Notes under the pieces: model-generated
Databases searched by the model: none
The model's input: the letters and a program-made list of their open reading frames with translations, nothing else
Told to the model about the DNA's origin: nothing
Program-made: the position numbers and the translations under genes
Source: Oegoconia quadripuncta
Lineage: Eukaryota; Arthropoda; Insecta; Lepidoptera; Autostichidae
DNA: 64,000 bases
Direction: 5' to 3'
NCBI GenBank assembly: GCA_949316235.1
Contig: OX438747.1
Coordinates: 31,406,601 to 31,470,600, forward strand
Shown: in pieces, positions 45,101 through 60,600 of the stretch
Layout of the letters: every line of letters begins with the position of its first letter
Numbering within the stretch: the first letter of the stretch is position 1

Positions 45101-48100
45101 TTTGAAATTGAAGTTCTATTAAGTTGACACATCAATTGCAGAGGACGAAAAAGAAGAAGTCGTTTTCATACCGAATGAGAAGGAAGTGTTTAGGAATGAG
45201 GAAGTGGATAACTACTTCCATGAGGATGGGGTGAAGTTAAAGGATGTTATGGCTAATAGGAAAACCATAGGCGACATTGGGGCCAGGGCTGGACACCCGG
45301 TTACAGGTGAGTCAAACTCAAACTCTAACTAAAATAAAAATAAATAATAAAAATAAAATATACTTGGACATATACAGACAGCGCCATCTAGTTTCACACT
45401 AAGTAACTAAACTTGTGTTGTGGATACCAGATGGTTGATACACTACACAAATACATTTTTTTTTTGTAAATAAATACGTATTATATAAATGAAAAACATC
45501 CATAACTCCGGTACATACGTCCGTATTCGTCATACAAACATATGCCCCTAGCGGGATTCGAACCCGCGACCTTTTGGTATAGCAGCAGAGTTTCTAACCA
45601 CTACACTAAACAGGTCGTCAAAAAAAAACTCAAATCATTTATTGCATTCCTTATGTTTTGTTATATGTACTGTATCAATAAGGACCTTGTGAAGGCACAG
45701 CAACATGAGAGAGTAGCATGCACTAATTTAAATAATTACATAAAATTCTTAATACATTATTTACAAGCTAGATATTTAACCTATTATATTGTCATATGTA
45801 TTTTTACCTTTATGTTCCAATTATATTATTATTTTTCTTTTAAATTATTTATTAATATGAATTATATACATATATATGTATATCTATTTATATTGTACAA
45901 TTATTATTATTTATTTATGTCATTTATTTATATTATTTCATCTCTAAAATTTTCGGTCATGTATTCAATATATATTTAATCTTAATTTTGCTTGTTTGAT
46001 TTTATGCTAATTCCGCACGCGGCCGCCCTAGATGTAACTTCCAATAAAAGGCTGGGTATACATGTCAGATTTTTCTATCAGATAATCCGATCCGATAGTT
46101 TGATCCAACTGTCGGAAGGTGCTGAAGCTATTATTTTGTTTGGACATTCAATATACAGGGCGTCCCAAAGTTATGGGACATGAAGGGGAAGTACCTTAAA
46201 TATTGTAGATAGTGAATTTTGCTCAAAGAAGACTTTATGTTATTTTTAAAAGTTAGTAATTCTGCATTCATAGATTTTCTAAAAATTACTTGCTTCGGCT
46301 GGGAATCGAACCGACTTAAATGTGAAAAAAAAAACACCCTACTTTTATGATGCCAATCGAAAGAATAGCTAAAAAATAATAACTCTGCCTAAGTAACATA
46401 GTATTTTAAAAGAAAGGAACAACATAAAATGATTGAGTCAAATTTCAAGAAAGTTATTTATTGCCGACGACGTTCGAAAAGTAGCGATATTATCATTCCA
46501 AAGATAGCATTGATTATTCGTAAATAAGTACCCACTTCATAAAATAGGTACTAACATAGTTTTCCTTATTATAAGTGCACGTGTAGATGAAATGATAAAA
46601 CTTGTATTTGAACACAGAAAAGTATTTAGGAATACTTCAAATTTTAAGGGATAAGATAAGAAACCATTCCGCGGCGGAGCAAGAAAACTTAATTTTCCAA
46701 CAAGATGGAGCTCCGGCTCATAATAGTCGGAGAGCAGCAGATTTTCTAAATGAATGTTTTCCTACATGGATTGGTACAAATGGACCGATTAGATGGCCGG
46801 CCAGATCCCCGGACCTCACACCATTAGATTTCTTCTTTTGGGGATACGTGAAAGATATGCTATACAAAAAGCGATACGAGAACGTAGGCGAGTTGCAAAC
46901 AGAATTGTGCCATATCACATCGAGTGTTCACCATAAAATGATTAGAAAATCAACAGGCAGCGGGCTCATTAAAAGATTGGCGATTTGCGTAAGACAAGAG
47001 GGATCACATTTTGAGCATTTAATTAATTAATTTACAAAAAAATACCTACTTAATTGACTACGGCAGTTTCATGTATGTTTTTTATTTGATTAAAATGATT
47101 AATTTCACGTTGTTCCTTTCTTTTAAAATACTATGTTACTTAGGCAGAGTTATTATTTTTTAGCTATTCTTTCGATTGGCATCATAAAAGTAGGGTGTTT
47201 TTTTTTTCACATTTGAGTCGGTTCGATTCCCAGCCGAAGCAAATAATTTTTAGAAAATCTATGAATGCAGAATTACTAACTTTTAAAAATAACATAAAGT
47301 CTTCTTTGAGCAAAATTCACTATCTACGATATTTAAGGTACTTCCCCTTCATGTCCCATAACTTTGGGACGCCCTGTATATGTCGATAAGTCTGGCGTTC
47401 TATTACATAATTTTATCGGTTAAGTTCTGACATGTGATTGGTTGGCACATCGTTCTCTCGGCAATTTAACGGTTTCTCATTGGTCAACGTTATCAAGGAC
47501 GATACCGATGGAGTTAAATAATCTATTATTTCATTATTTCAATTTCCAGAACAACATGAACAAAACGTATTTTTTATCACTGGCAAGAATAAAGAAGAGA
47601 ACGAAGAGCCTGAATACACTAAATCTAGAAAGACGGAGCGGCATAAAGAGGTAGAGGGAAAGGAGATTGAGAGGGAGAGGAAACCTCACAAACTCGACTG
47701 CTCTAATCTTGAGTGCAACAACACAGTGAAATCATTGTGTGGAGGGAAGTTAGAGAATAAGGAGTGGAAGTTCAGGCTGTTCTTGAATGAATGCTACTTC
47801 AGGAAGGTGAATTGTGGATTTAAGCATGATGCGAGCAGTAAGTATTTTTATCCTTTCAATATGGCTGTCATTTTCAAAAGTACTCTCATCTCGCAATTGA
47901 TGACTTAACTACGACTCTGTTGGTCCTGCCTCCTCAGATTTTCCACAAAATGCGTCGAAAATAATATTTATTCAATGTTACATATCGTAAACTAAACAAT
48001 AATCTTAAATACCAGGGAAATATATATAGGCACCGAAAAGGCATATGTAAGCACATGCCGACGTACCAGTTAGATACCACGACGCTGGTCTTCCGTGGAC

Positions 48101-51100
48101 TCCCTGAGCCAGACAACGCAACCACGCGCAGCACCGTTATGTTTGGATTTATGTTAAAATTTTACATACAGAACATATTATAAAATATTTAATAACACAA
48201 TAAATAATTCGCAATCACATTATAAAAAATAATAATAATACAGGCATCAGAAACCGACATCCTATATAAATGTGTTGTTATAAGAGTATATAGTTTATCA
48301 ACAACATAACAACCCCATGGAGTGATGGGATAATCATTCTTTTCTACCATGGATAACACAGACTTGCATCATGAGGTCAGTTTTTATATATTTAAGAGAT
48401 ATTTTTATAGTTAATTTTAAATGAATAAATCAAAGGAGAATTTCTAAGGCGGTATATTATTACAGGCCATTTACTCGCGCACAAACAACAACACTAAATC
48501 ATGATCATGAAACATTTGCACGCCCCTCATGCCATACATCTTGGCCCTCGCTTGCCGTCTGTGGAATTCAGCCTTCAATCCCCCTGCTCAAATTCTATGA
48601 TCAACTTCTTATTAAGTAACGACTCACCGGATTCTTCCAAGCGTCGGTGATAATTGTATTAGTCACCAACGTTCGTTGATGTACTAAGTGGTGGTCCGAC
48701 TCCTTTAAAGGCTAGTAGCAAAGTCTATCCCATTTAGTAGTAGCACTCCTTCTCATTCCCATCAGGGAATAAGGAAAATTGTTCCGGGTGTAGTGTCCCC
48801 ATACGTGGTGGCCTTAGGTGTTGGATCCTCATCGGACCCCGGACTCCGTCTACGTATTGGGCTGCACGAGCTCTCTTGGAGAGCTCGCGTTCTCGCATCT
48901 GGAGGGCGTGTGTGCAGTGGCTCAATGTTCTGCAGCAGGGGGTGCGAGGGGTTCTCAGCTCCGTCGTACATCGTCCTGGCGAGGCGGCTGAGTATCTATC
49001 CCATTTTCGATGTGCAGACCTATTATACAGGGCGTCCCACGGCTATGCCACATGGAGGGAAAGTACCTTGAATTTTGTAGATGGAACATTTTACTGAAAG
49101 AAGACATTATTTTAATTTAAAAAACAATTTAAACTGCATTCATAGATTTTTAAATAAGTACATGGTTGAACCGGGAATCGAACCATTTATTTATAAAAAA
49201 AAATTACCATGTAGCTTTATCATACCGATCGAAAGGCTTCATCATAAGGATTATTTTTTGCTAAATAACATATTGTCAGAAATAAAAGGAAGACCATGAA
49301 TTTTAACATTAGATGTTCAATTTTGTTCAGAAAAATTAAAAGCTGACATTGCCGTAAGGACATACAACTGACATTATCATTACTAATACTAATTACCCAC
49401 TCGAGAAGTATGCATCATTTCCCTATTATAATTTAAGTTCATAATAAAATGATAAAGAGATACGTAATTAGTAAGTAGGACTATCTCAATGAACATTTTC
49501 TTTCCTGGATCGGGACAAATGGACGAAAAAATGGCCGCCGAGATCCCCAGATCTAACCCCGTTAGATTTTTTTTATGGGGTTATGTAAAAAATTTATTTT
49601 ACAAGAACCAGTGTCAAAGTGTCCACGAGCTACAAACAGAACTTCGACGTATTATTCTAAATATCCACCACAACATGATCAAAAAATCGACAGGGAGCGA
49701 AATAATCAAAAGAGTGCGACTTTGTATTGAACAGGATGGGACTCATTTTGAGCATTTGATAAATTTGATTAATTTTGTATTAAAAATGTTAAAATTCATG
49801 GTCTTCCTTTTATTTCTGACACTATGTTATTTAGCAAAAAATTATCCTTATGATGAAGCCTTTCGATCGGTATGATAAAGTTACATGGTAATTTTTTTTT
49901 TATAAATAAAGGGTTCGATTCCCCGTTCAACCATGTACTTATTTAAAAATCTATGAATGCAGTTTAAATTGTTTTTTAAATTAAAATAATGTCTTCTTTC
50001 AGTAAAATGTTCCATCTACAAAATTCAAGGTACTTTCCCTCCATGTGGCATAGCCGTGGGACGCCCTGTATATTAACGTCGTTACCACGCCATTTCCGTC
50101 GATACTAGCGCCACCAGGTTTACTTCCCATTGCAAACCGCGAATTACGACAGTCAGCTGTCTAAATTATGAGTTCTATCGCTAATTTATCGCGAGGTGTA
50201 GTGGTTTATGGTGTAGTGGTTAGCTACTCTGGCCACTATACCAAAAGGTCGCGGGTTCGAATCCCGCTAGGGGCATATGTTTGTGTGATGAATACGGACA
50301 TGTGTACCCGAGTTATGGATGTTTTCATTTATAATAAGTATTTATTTACAAAAAAAATATATGTATGTAGTATATCAACCGTCTGGTATTTACAACACAA
50401 GCCTATAGTTCCTTACTGTGGAACTAGATGGCGCTGTGTTTATGTCTAAGGATATTTATTTATTTATCCGTTATCTAGTATTCATAGATTTGCTTAGTTT
50501 GGGACTAGATGATTGGTGTAATTTAAAGTTATGTTCCGCCTCCGTGAGATACGATAGCAAGTCCCCTATTTCGATTTTAGGTACCGAGTTATCACGCTTT
50601 CACCATCGGCCTCATCTTCACATAACATCAGGTGTGATTGACGTCAAATACCAACCCGTTATGCATAAAAAAAGATTGAGGTTAATCGCTAACCCGTTTT
50701 GCATACAAAAGCGTATAAAGAGGGTTTATTCCGCCCAATGGCGCCCCAATTAAATTAAGATTCCCTTTTAATTTGTACTACTAATATTATTACTACTAAT
50801 AATTAATATTAAGTAGTTTTTAAATCTTAATTATAATTGCGAAAGTTTTGTTTTTTTGTTGCTCGATCATGGCGAAACGGATGAACGGATTTCGATGAAA
50901 TTTGGTATTTAGGTAGAACATACCCTGGATTAAAACATGATATTTTTATCCCAATAAAGTGAGTAGTTCCTGTGGGATAATCAAATTTCCGCGATAAAGT
51001 TAGTCTACGCAGGCGAAGCTACGGGCAGAAAACTAGTACAGAATAAATCATAAATTTTCTAGAATTATCAAATATAACAATAGCCGTTATTATCAATAAT

Positions 51101-54100
51101 TATGAAATTCTTGAAATAAGCGGTATTAAAACTAACTAAGTATTATTTATTAAGCTTCTCGAGTGCAGGTCAGAACGATTTTTTTTATTTATTCTGTATT
51201 TAAAAACAATTTTTAATTTTTCCAATTAAGTCACTGAACAGAATAAACCTCTTAATAACACAACCATACGCTTCGTTCGTTCGTGCGATTCCCGATTGAA
51301 TATTTATATAAATAACGCTTCTTATATAAACGCTCTCGTCAGAATGTCTCGCCTATGCGATGAAATTATACGGAGTATCTCCACAAAATTAAAAGGAGTA
51401 ACTCTACAAAATAAAACAGAGTAGCTCTACGAAATTAAACAGAGTAGCTCTACGAAATAAAACAGAGTAGCTCTACGAAATTAAACAGAGTAGCTCTACA
51501 AAATTAAACGGTGTATCTCCACAAAATTAAAAGGAGTATCTCCACAAAATTAAAAGGAGTAGCTCTACAAAATTAAACGGAGTATCTCCACAAAATTAAA
51601 CGGAGTATCTCCACAAAATTAAACGGAGTATCTCCACAAAATTAAAAGGAGTAGCTCTACAAAATAAAACAGAGTAGCTCTACGAAATTAAACAGAGTAG
51701 CTCTACGAAATAAAACAGAGTAGCTCTACAAAATTAATCAGAGTAGCTCTACAAAATTAAACGGAGTATCTCCACAAAATTAAACGGAGTATCTCCACAA
51801 AATTAAAAGGAGTAGCTCTACAAAATTAAACGGAGTAGCTTTACAGTATCTCTACAATATTAGACAGAGTAGCTCTACAAAATTAAACGGGGTTGCTCTA
51901 CAAAATTAAACGGAGTATCTCCACAAAATTAAACGGAGCAGCTCTACAAAATTAAATGGAATATCTCCACAAAATTAAACGAAGTTGCTCTACAAAATTA
52001 AACGGAGTATCTCCACAAAATTAAACGGAGTAGCTCTACAAAATTAGATGGAATATCTCCACAAAATTAAACGGAGTTGCTCTACAAAATTAAACGGAGT
52101 ATCTCCACAAAATTAAACGGAGTATCTCCACAAAATTAAACGGAGTTGCTCTACAAAATTAAACGGAGTATTTCCACAAAATTAAGCGGAGTAGCTCTAC
52201 AGAATTTGTTCTCTATTCCTTCCGTTTCTCCCCATTTATAAACTTACCTAAAGACTATATATATTCTGTATCTAAAGTTATGAGGGCACTATACTGGAGT
52301 TAGAGCTTGTAAGACAAATTGCACTAGATATTCCGATGAAATGAAATGTTTATTTGTGCATAGAACCAGGTTAAAAAAAGATATACATAATTTTGGGATG
52401 ATCTCTGGATCCGGCCTCTTCAGGCTTATACACTACACACTATAACTTTTTATCTAAAAGCCCTTGTCATAGATCTAGTGCGTGCAAGTTTAACTAGAAA
52501 ACTTAAAATGAGTATTTTTCTTTTCTTTGTGTTTAAATTTTTGTTTTTTTTTTTGTTAGAGTTTTATTTTTCTAAGCTCCGCCAATTATGTCCGGGGAAC
52601 GAGCGAGTCAACCCCAACACGAGTATTATATTTTACTCTCTGGGGATGCCTCAATACTGTTATATACTATTACAGGAGAAATAAAAGTATTTTATTTTAT
52701 TTTATTTATTTATTTGTGTTGCTGTTAATAATTGATAGTGTGATTATGGTGTAGATGTAGGATTATGGTGAACCAGAGTATACCATTTACAGGATACAGA
52801 CGAGTACAGAAGGAGAATTGCCGACTGATAGCAGATCACTACTCTGAAAGACCTTATTACTTCAAACCTATTATTGGGCCCATTGTAAAACCTGATATGA
52901 CAGAAATAGTACGGAATTCATCGGCGAGAAGGTGAGTTATTATTTAGTAACAAGGAGAACCATCATAAGAATTAGAAAACTTTATTTGATCCATTTAGCG
53001 ACACTTATACAATACATTTAATTGTTACCTATGTACTATATAAGAATAAGAATAACAATCGTTTATTTGACCCATTTAGCGACACACATTATTATAACAT
53101 GAAATGTGAAAATATACATTTTTTTTGAAAATATACATTTGACGACCTGTTTGGTGTAGTGGTTAGAAACTCTGCTACTATACCAAATGGTCGCGGGTTC
53201 GAATCCCGCTAGGGGCATATGTTTGTATGATGAATACAGACATGTGTTCCCGAGTTATGGATGATTTTCATTTTATACATGTATTTATTTACAAAAAAAA
53301 ATGTATTTGTGTAGTTTATCAACCATCTGGTATCTATAACACAAGCCTAGAAGCTTACTGTGGACATAGATGGCGCTGTGTGTTTGTGCAAAGACATTTT
53401 ATTTCATTTCATTTTATACACAGTGACATTGGGACCGAGTGAGATAAAAGTAGTATGTACACAAACCAATGTCATGTAATAGGATAGGTACTCTTATCTC
53501 ATAATGCAGTTTACAAAATACAATAAAAATACCTAAGCAATGTTTCACTTGTGGACTAAAGTCTTTAAAAATTTAATTTTCTTTGTCGCAAAGTGGTATC
53601 AAAGAAGGTCTCCTTCTCAGCATAACATGTAAATATTATATATATAACACAAATATATAACACAACATAGAAATGTGGAACTTAATATAAGTAGGTATAC
53701 ATTGGCTAGTTATCTACATATTGGCATATTGTCTTCGTCCATTATTTTTAGGGTACCGCACGTTAAAAGGTAATTATGGATCCTTCATAGGATCACTTTT
53801 TTATCGTTTGTGTCTATCTGGCTGAAATTAATATATTTTATATGCACAACGGGTTAGCGTTTAACTTCAGTCACACTTGATGTGAAATAAAGATGAGGTC
53901 GTGGTTAGAAACGCACTCACTTGAAACCCCAGTTTATTTGAATAGAATATAATGGTATGGAATGGAATCCCATCCCATCCCAGAACGCTGATAATTCTGC
54001 CGGACCAAAAATTTGGATTACTGCTTCCTATTTCAAACAATAGTACAACAACGCTATCAACATACGATGGATACGATGGTCGTTACTGAATAAGCGGATA

Positions 54101-57100
54101 TCTGCCCTATCATCAACAATTTATTTTATTAAGGTACATTTAAAAGTTTAAGATTTATGTCAAGTCTATAAAATATTCAATTGGTTAGAAACGCACTCAC
54201 TTGAAACCCCAGTTTATTTGAATAGAATAGAATGGTATGGAATGGAATCCCATCCCATCCCAGAACGCTGATAATTCTGCCGGACCAAAAATTTGGATTA
54301 CTGCTTCTTATTTCAAACAATAGTACAACAACGCTATCAACATACGATGGATACGATGGTCGTTACTGAATAAGCGGATATCTGCCCTATCATCAATAAT
54401 TTATTTTATTAAGGTACATTTAAAAGTTTAAGATTTATGTCAAGTCTATAAAATATTCAATTGGTTAGAAACGCACTCACTTGAAACCCCAGTTTATTTG
54501 AATAGAATAGAATGGTATGGAATGGAATCCCATCCCATCCCAGAACGCTGATAATTCTGCCGGACCAAAAATTTGGATTACTGCTTCCTATTTCAAACAA
54601 TAGTACAACAACGCTATCAACATACGATGGATACGATGGTCGTTACTGAATAAGCGGATATCTGCCCTATCATCAACAATTTATTTTATTAAGGTACATT
54701 TAACTAGATGGCGCTGTGTGTATGTCTAAGGATATTTATTATTATTTATTATTTATTTAAAAGTTTAAGATTTATGTCAAGTCTATAAAATATTCAATTC
54801 AAACATATGTTCTCATAGTGACTGATTGGTAATTATTTTAACCTCGAAAAAACGAATAACCGCGATTTTCTTGAACCATTTAATAAAAGTGTTGTAAATG
54901 TAGTAATAATTATTAAAAATTAAGCATTTGTAAGAAACTCAAGTAGGTACTAACTAAGTAAGTAAATAAGCTAAAGTGGAAAAGTGTTTATTTAAAAAAA
55001 AATGCTCAATTGAAGGGTATTTCTTTTAATTAGAAACATTTAGGGAAGTTATCGTTACAAAGTATTTGTTCTCATTTTTATTTCTTAAGCAATGCAATTT
55101 AACGACATTTTTATCTGAAACACAGGCAAGCCTAACTTTTTTACCTATCAATAAGTTAACTGTGTTTAACAAAAATCCACCTAATTAAATATCAGTTTGT
55201 ATTTATTGTTATTAAGATACAAATTAAAATAGGGTTTTCTAAAAAAATCTAAACTAAGCGCTCGTTTTTTTAGGGTTAATTATTCACAATTATATCTCTA
55301 ATATACCTCTATAAGATAGCAATTATATAAGTCGGTTATGAATTATGTCTAACTAAGCTAATTATTTATCGTATTTTTCCTGGGCTAATACAAATGCTTT
55401 AGTGTCATCAACAGCTTTACACATCCCCATTGTTTGGGCACAGCCTTCCCTTACTGGTGAAGTTGTGTCAGACTGGTAGCCAAAGTAAAGTCAGTGTTTT
55501 AAGCCGCCCCTGTGGCCCAACGACTTGGCTTTACGAGTGCCTTCAATTGAAAACAACCAGGACACTATTTAACGTGCCCTTGGGAACATGGAAACATTCG
55601 TTCAAAATGCCAATAGCGGTCACCCATCCAAGGACTAACTGCGGCAGACGTTGCTTAACTTCGCTGATCGAAAACGAATAGCGAATACGACTGCGCTGCG
55701 AGTGCTTACGCTTTACCTTTAGGATATCACCGTTAATTTAAAGTCGATGAAATTTCGCATGAAAAAATCCAGGAAGTGATAATCCCAACTAATATAATAA
55801 TTACATTATAATTATTATTTATGATTATATAGATAACTAGCTTTCCTCCCGCGACTTCGTCCGCGTGGAAGATTTTATCAAAATACAAATAACAAACATT
55901 ATAGTCCCTAGCTATACTTAACTTTAATATACAATAATGCTATAATGTGGAGAAAAATAAATAAATGATTGATTGATTGATTGATTGATCCCCTATTTTA
56001 TCCCCTTGGGGGTAGAATTTATCAAAATCCTTTCTTAGCGGATGCCTACGTCATAACATCTACCTGCATGCCAAATTTCAGCCCGATCCGTCCAGTGGTT
56101 TGGGCTGGGCGTTTATAGATCACTATGTCAGTCACCTTTGAGTTATATATATTTAGATTATAAATGCGAAAGTTTGTGTGTGTGTGTATGTATGTATATT
56201 TGTTACCTCTTCACGCCTAAACGGCTGAACGGATTTAGATGAAATTTGGTTGGTGGATTAACATATAGGCAATTTTTTTTGCTGAACCAATTTTGATGAA
56301 ATCTTCCACGTTGACGAGGTCGCGGGCGGAAAGCTAGTTTATAATAAGTGTAGTCATCGGGTAACAATCCTAATTTTGTGCGGTTTAGGTGACTGGACAT
56401 ATTGAAATTTATCAGATTAAAAAGTTTAGCAAAGGTGATATTAGATACAAAACCCTTAGTTGTGTGCACAGCGTTTTGTCACAGTGTCAGCAGAATGATA
56501 AAACTTGCTATTAATTGAAAATCAATAAACGTCTTCAAAGCGCAAGACAAAGTGCATTTCGTTCATTAAAAAAAAAAACATTTATCTTCTCCGTGGTTGT
56601 CAATATGATTTCTAAGTTATTTCTAAGCACACAAATGGCATGTATTTATTAATTATAATTATTATTAAAATAAATATTATTTATAATTTAATATATATGT
56701 ATTATATATAAATCTATGTGTGTTATGTAGTCAATAATATATTATATGTTTTAAGTGTAGTTAAATTATCTAGTTATAGTTTGTAGGCTTAGTTTATGTA
56801 TTTTTATCTTTACGTTATATAATAATTACCAACTATAAAATACACCCGTATTGCTACTATCAGTGCAAACCTCATCTACTGGTAGCTTGTATCTTTACGC
56901 TAAGGTTTGCCTGGAAGAGATCGCTGTTAGCGATAAGACCGCCTTTTTGTGCGATTAATTATGTACGCTGTATTCTACATGTAGCTTTTGTTAATTGTGC
57001 AATAAAGAGTAAGTATTTGATTGATTGAATTACTTATTAAAGCAATCGTCGCAATTGTTTAGAATATTCTTGTTCACATCAGTAAGAATCAGTTGTCTTG

Positions 57101-57595
57101 ACAATGCATTTCGTGGCAAGCTTACAATTTGCTAGGATAGGCACTGACTTTCTGCCAGTGGTAGAGGACACGCCACTGGGAATCCTTAGGGCCGAGTCCC
57201 ATACGCAGTTGTAAACGTAGTTACAGGAAATTATATAATTTCTATGTAACACTGTATTTTTATGAATGGTAACCCTACAAATTATTATTCATATTAATTT
57301 ATTCGCTTGCCACATGGTAGGATAGCTGTTACAAAAGGTGAGTGTACATAAAGACATGTGACACCCCGTGGGGGCACCGCAAAAAATAAATAAAGAGAAC
57401 ACCTCTTAACAGAATTAGTTCAATAATTTTTAAATTAACGTAGTCTATAAAACAACTATAACTAAAATATATATAAAAAAAAAACAAACATGCTTAATGT
57501 TAAACAAGACAAAACAATTGAAGGAACATATTACATTATTTATAATTAAGTTACATTATTCTTCGTATTCAAGATACCTACTTATGTAAATTCAA

Positions 57596-57629
<34 letters not shown>

Positions 57630-60600
57630 CGTTTATTTGTATCTCCAGTCACACACATACCATAAGTTCCAAAGCAATTGGATAAACATATTTTATAACA
57701 ATTCATAAAAATAACATCAGGATACACTAGAGTATGTGTGTGCTACAGGCGTACAAATGGGTCATAGCTCAGTGTATATAATTGCTCAGAGAGCAAAACA
57801 CTGATTTTCAGCTATTACTTAAAATTTACAAAACTGTTACATACTCGTACGTAGTTAATTATTATTATATATTTTTTAATATTTTATTATTATTATTTTA
57901 AATGTTGTTTCTTGTAGATCCCTACATATAATGTTGGACGGAATGCGGTGTCCACATCCTTGCCCGATCACTTGTACGAATGACTACGAGCCCGAATGCG
58001 CGGTGACAAATACAGGCGAACGCCGAGTGTTCGTCAACCACTGCAAATTGGATTATAACTCATGCTGGAATGGAATCAGTGAGTGATATTTCAAACCACA
58101 TGCTGTAATTTTGAACTAATTATTATTTTTATTGTTCGAACCTTCAACAACAAACAAACAAAATGTTCTTTATTGCACAACAATAATAGACATAACATAA
58201 GAAATGTTAATGGCATTGTTGTGCTCCGGTTGTCAGAGATAGATAGCCAGTTCCCCAAATGTGATGGGGTTTCCGGGTCAGTAAGCTTACACCTTCGACC
58301 TCATCTTCACTTAACATCAGGTGTGATTGAGGTCAAGTACGAACACGACGTGCATAAAAAAATGGTATAACTTTTATTCTTAATTATAAACAATCATGTA
58401 TTTGTGTTCTAAATAGTAACAGTCTTTGTTTTCTTTTTTTTTGTTCATTGCCTATATACAATTAATTAAAATTAACCTATTTAAGTATATGTAATGTTGT
58501 CAATCTGGATGGATGATTACTATAATAATAACAATGCCGGGATCGAACACTATTTCTTAAAATACAAGGCAATCTTAGTTTAAGGAGCAGGGCCCATTAA
58601 TTGTGCTTAAGTATAATTTATTATATAGGTACCTCCTAATTCACTATTTGTAACTTTAACTTTTTTTTAACATAACGGTATCTAATAATAATAATAAGTA
58701 ATAAGGTAATAATAACTTTAATAAAATATAAAAAAGAAGTTCTTCTACCTAATGTAGTGGTTGCGGCTTCTTCTGGCATAAGCGAAACAAAGTAGATCTC
58801 CGCACATCAAAGTGTTTTGCAAAATTCATATATTATAACCCATTTTTTAATCTCCAACCATTGTGATAGCCTCTGCCCTAAAGTCTGTTTGTTTGTAAAC
58901 GCTTTATTGTACAAAAAGGTCTGTGTTCCATTCTTTCCGTTTTGCTTTTGTTTTGATAGGCGCCATTCTAGAAAAAAAAGAAGAAAATCAAAATACTTTT
59001 TACGAAATACAAAGTACATTTTATATACCTACAATGCATATTTCTGTAATAATTGTGTGTACAATAAAGATATTAAGATACTTAGTTGGATGGGATAGTC
59101 CATATTTGGACCCCATGAACTGCCCATATTTGGCATTTCTAAGTAATTGAAACTCATATTCATATTTTTATACGACAATTAACTATTGCAATAGAATACC
59201 TCTAAAACTATCAAGCAAACATTTATATATTATGAAAAAACTTAATATTTACATAGGTACCTGAATAAGTTTTTTTTTTCATTTCATTCTCTCCTATAGG
59301 AGAAGGCAAAGGGACCTAGCCCATAACAGCCATGTCTTATTTCTCTTATTTCTTCAGTTTGTAAGTCAGTCTCAGTCAAAACAAGTAATTCGTCGTATAC
59401 TTGGCGTATACAGAGTCTAGTCACGGTCAAGTCATTCTTCAATAAAGTGGCAGAATGCTTTACAAAAGATTTTGGCGGCTTCTTGTGGGAACCCGAAAGC
59501 TCCGTTACGCACTTTAATTTACACTTCCCTTCACTTGTACACCATCACTAACGTTTGTTGCACAATATTCTGCCATTATTAAGCTTCAAAAGTTATAATG
59601 CACAAATTATAAGAATTATAAAGAAAAATGCTACTTCACTCACCGAGTTCCCGCCAATTTCTGACAACAAAACAAAACAGTCTCATCTCACGGCGGACAA
59701 GGCACTCGCTGGACTGACACGTCGAATCCTGTACGCGTGTATAGGGCTAGATAGACATAGACGATCACTGATTATTGGTAACCTATCATACTTTCGCAAC
59801 TTTCTTGCTCGAATTTCAATTATAGGAAGTTACTCCATAAACATTACTTATATTTACTGGACTAATATTCAGCAGTGGACGTCTTGTGGCTGATATGATG
59901 ATGATGAAGATACCATGTCTTTGATTACACCTTCAGTAGCGCGACAGGTGCGGTTAACGTTTATGTCGCGTGAGTTAATATTTGTCCTGCTCACTCGTTT
60001 GGATGAAATATACAACTATCCCACTCTCACGTCGCGTCGCGCGCGACAATCGATGTCATGCTACGGGGGCTAACGTACTATCGATTTAATGTTACCCTTA
60101 AGTTCGCATCGCTCCAACTTGTTGACTTACCTAAAGCACAGAATACATAATAGTCTAAAGTGCTTACTTGTTCACACATGTCTGACATAGTTAAGCTTTG
60201 TTGGGTACGTGAGACTGGAATACACAAAGTGGAATTCAGCTATTATTATATTATTGACAATGTCAAAAAACTGTGATGAATTAGTGCCAAATAGTGACCA
60301 AAAGAAAAAAAATTGTGCCAATGTAGTTTACGAGTTATTGAAGTGCCCAAAGAGAAATCACTGTGCCACCAAATTATTAATAAATAGATCTTGAGATTGA
60401 GATCGCGTCTCAGTCTCAATACAATTTTTTTATACTGTTTAATATGCAACAGATTCTCAAGCATCAACATAAAGTCATCTCAATCTTGAGAACGGTTTAC
60501 TAATACGGACGGACGGAGTTATTCAATATTTTAACTTAGCATTCTGGCGTCACGTATTGCTGCAATCCTTATTCTCGCAGAGACTGCTTTACCTATGATT

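Noticed and set aside
48793..49071. Candidate gene in the GC-richer block of intron 3
   Set aside because: Several frames on both strands are open, none has a recognisable domain, and the plus-strand frame runs into the transposon TIR.
57338..57345. GTGAGT donor-like site in intron 4
   Set aside because: No open frame of fitting phase and no plausible acceptor upstream.
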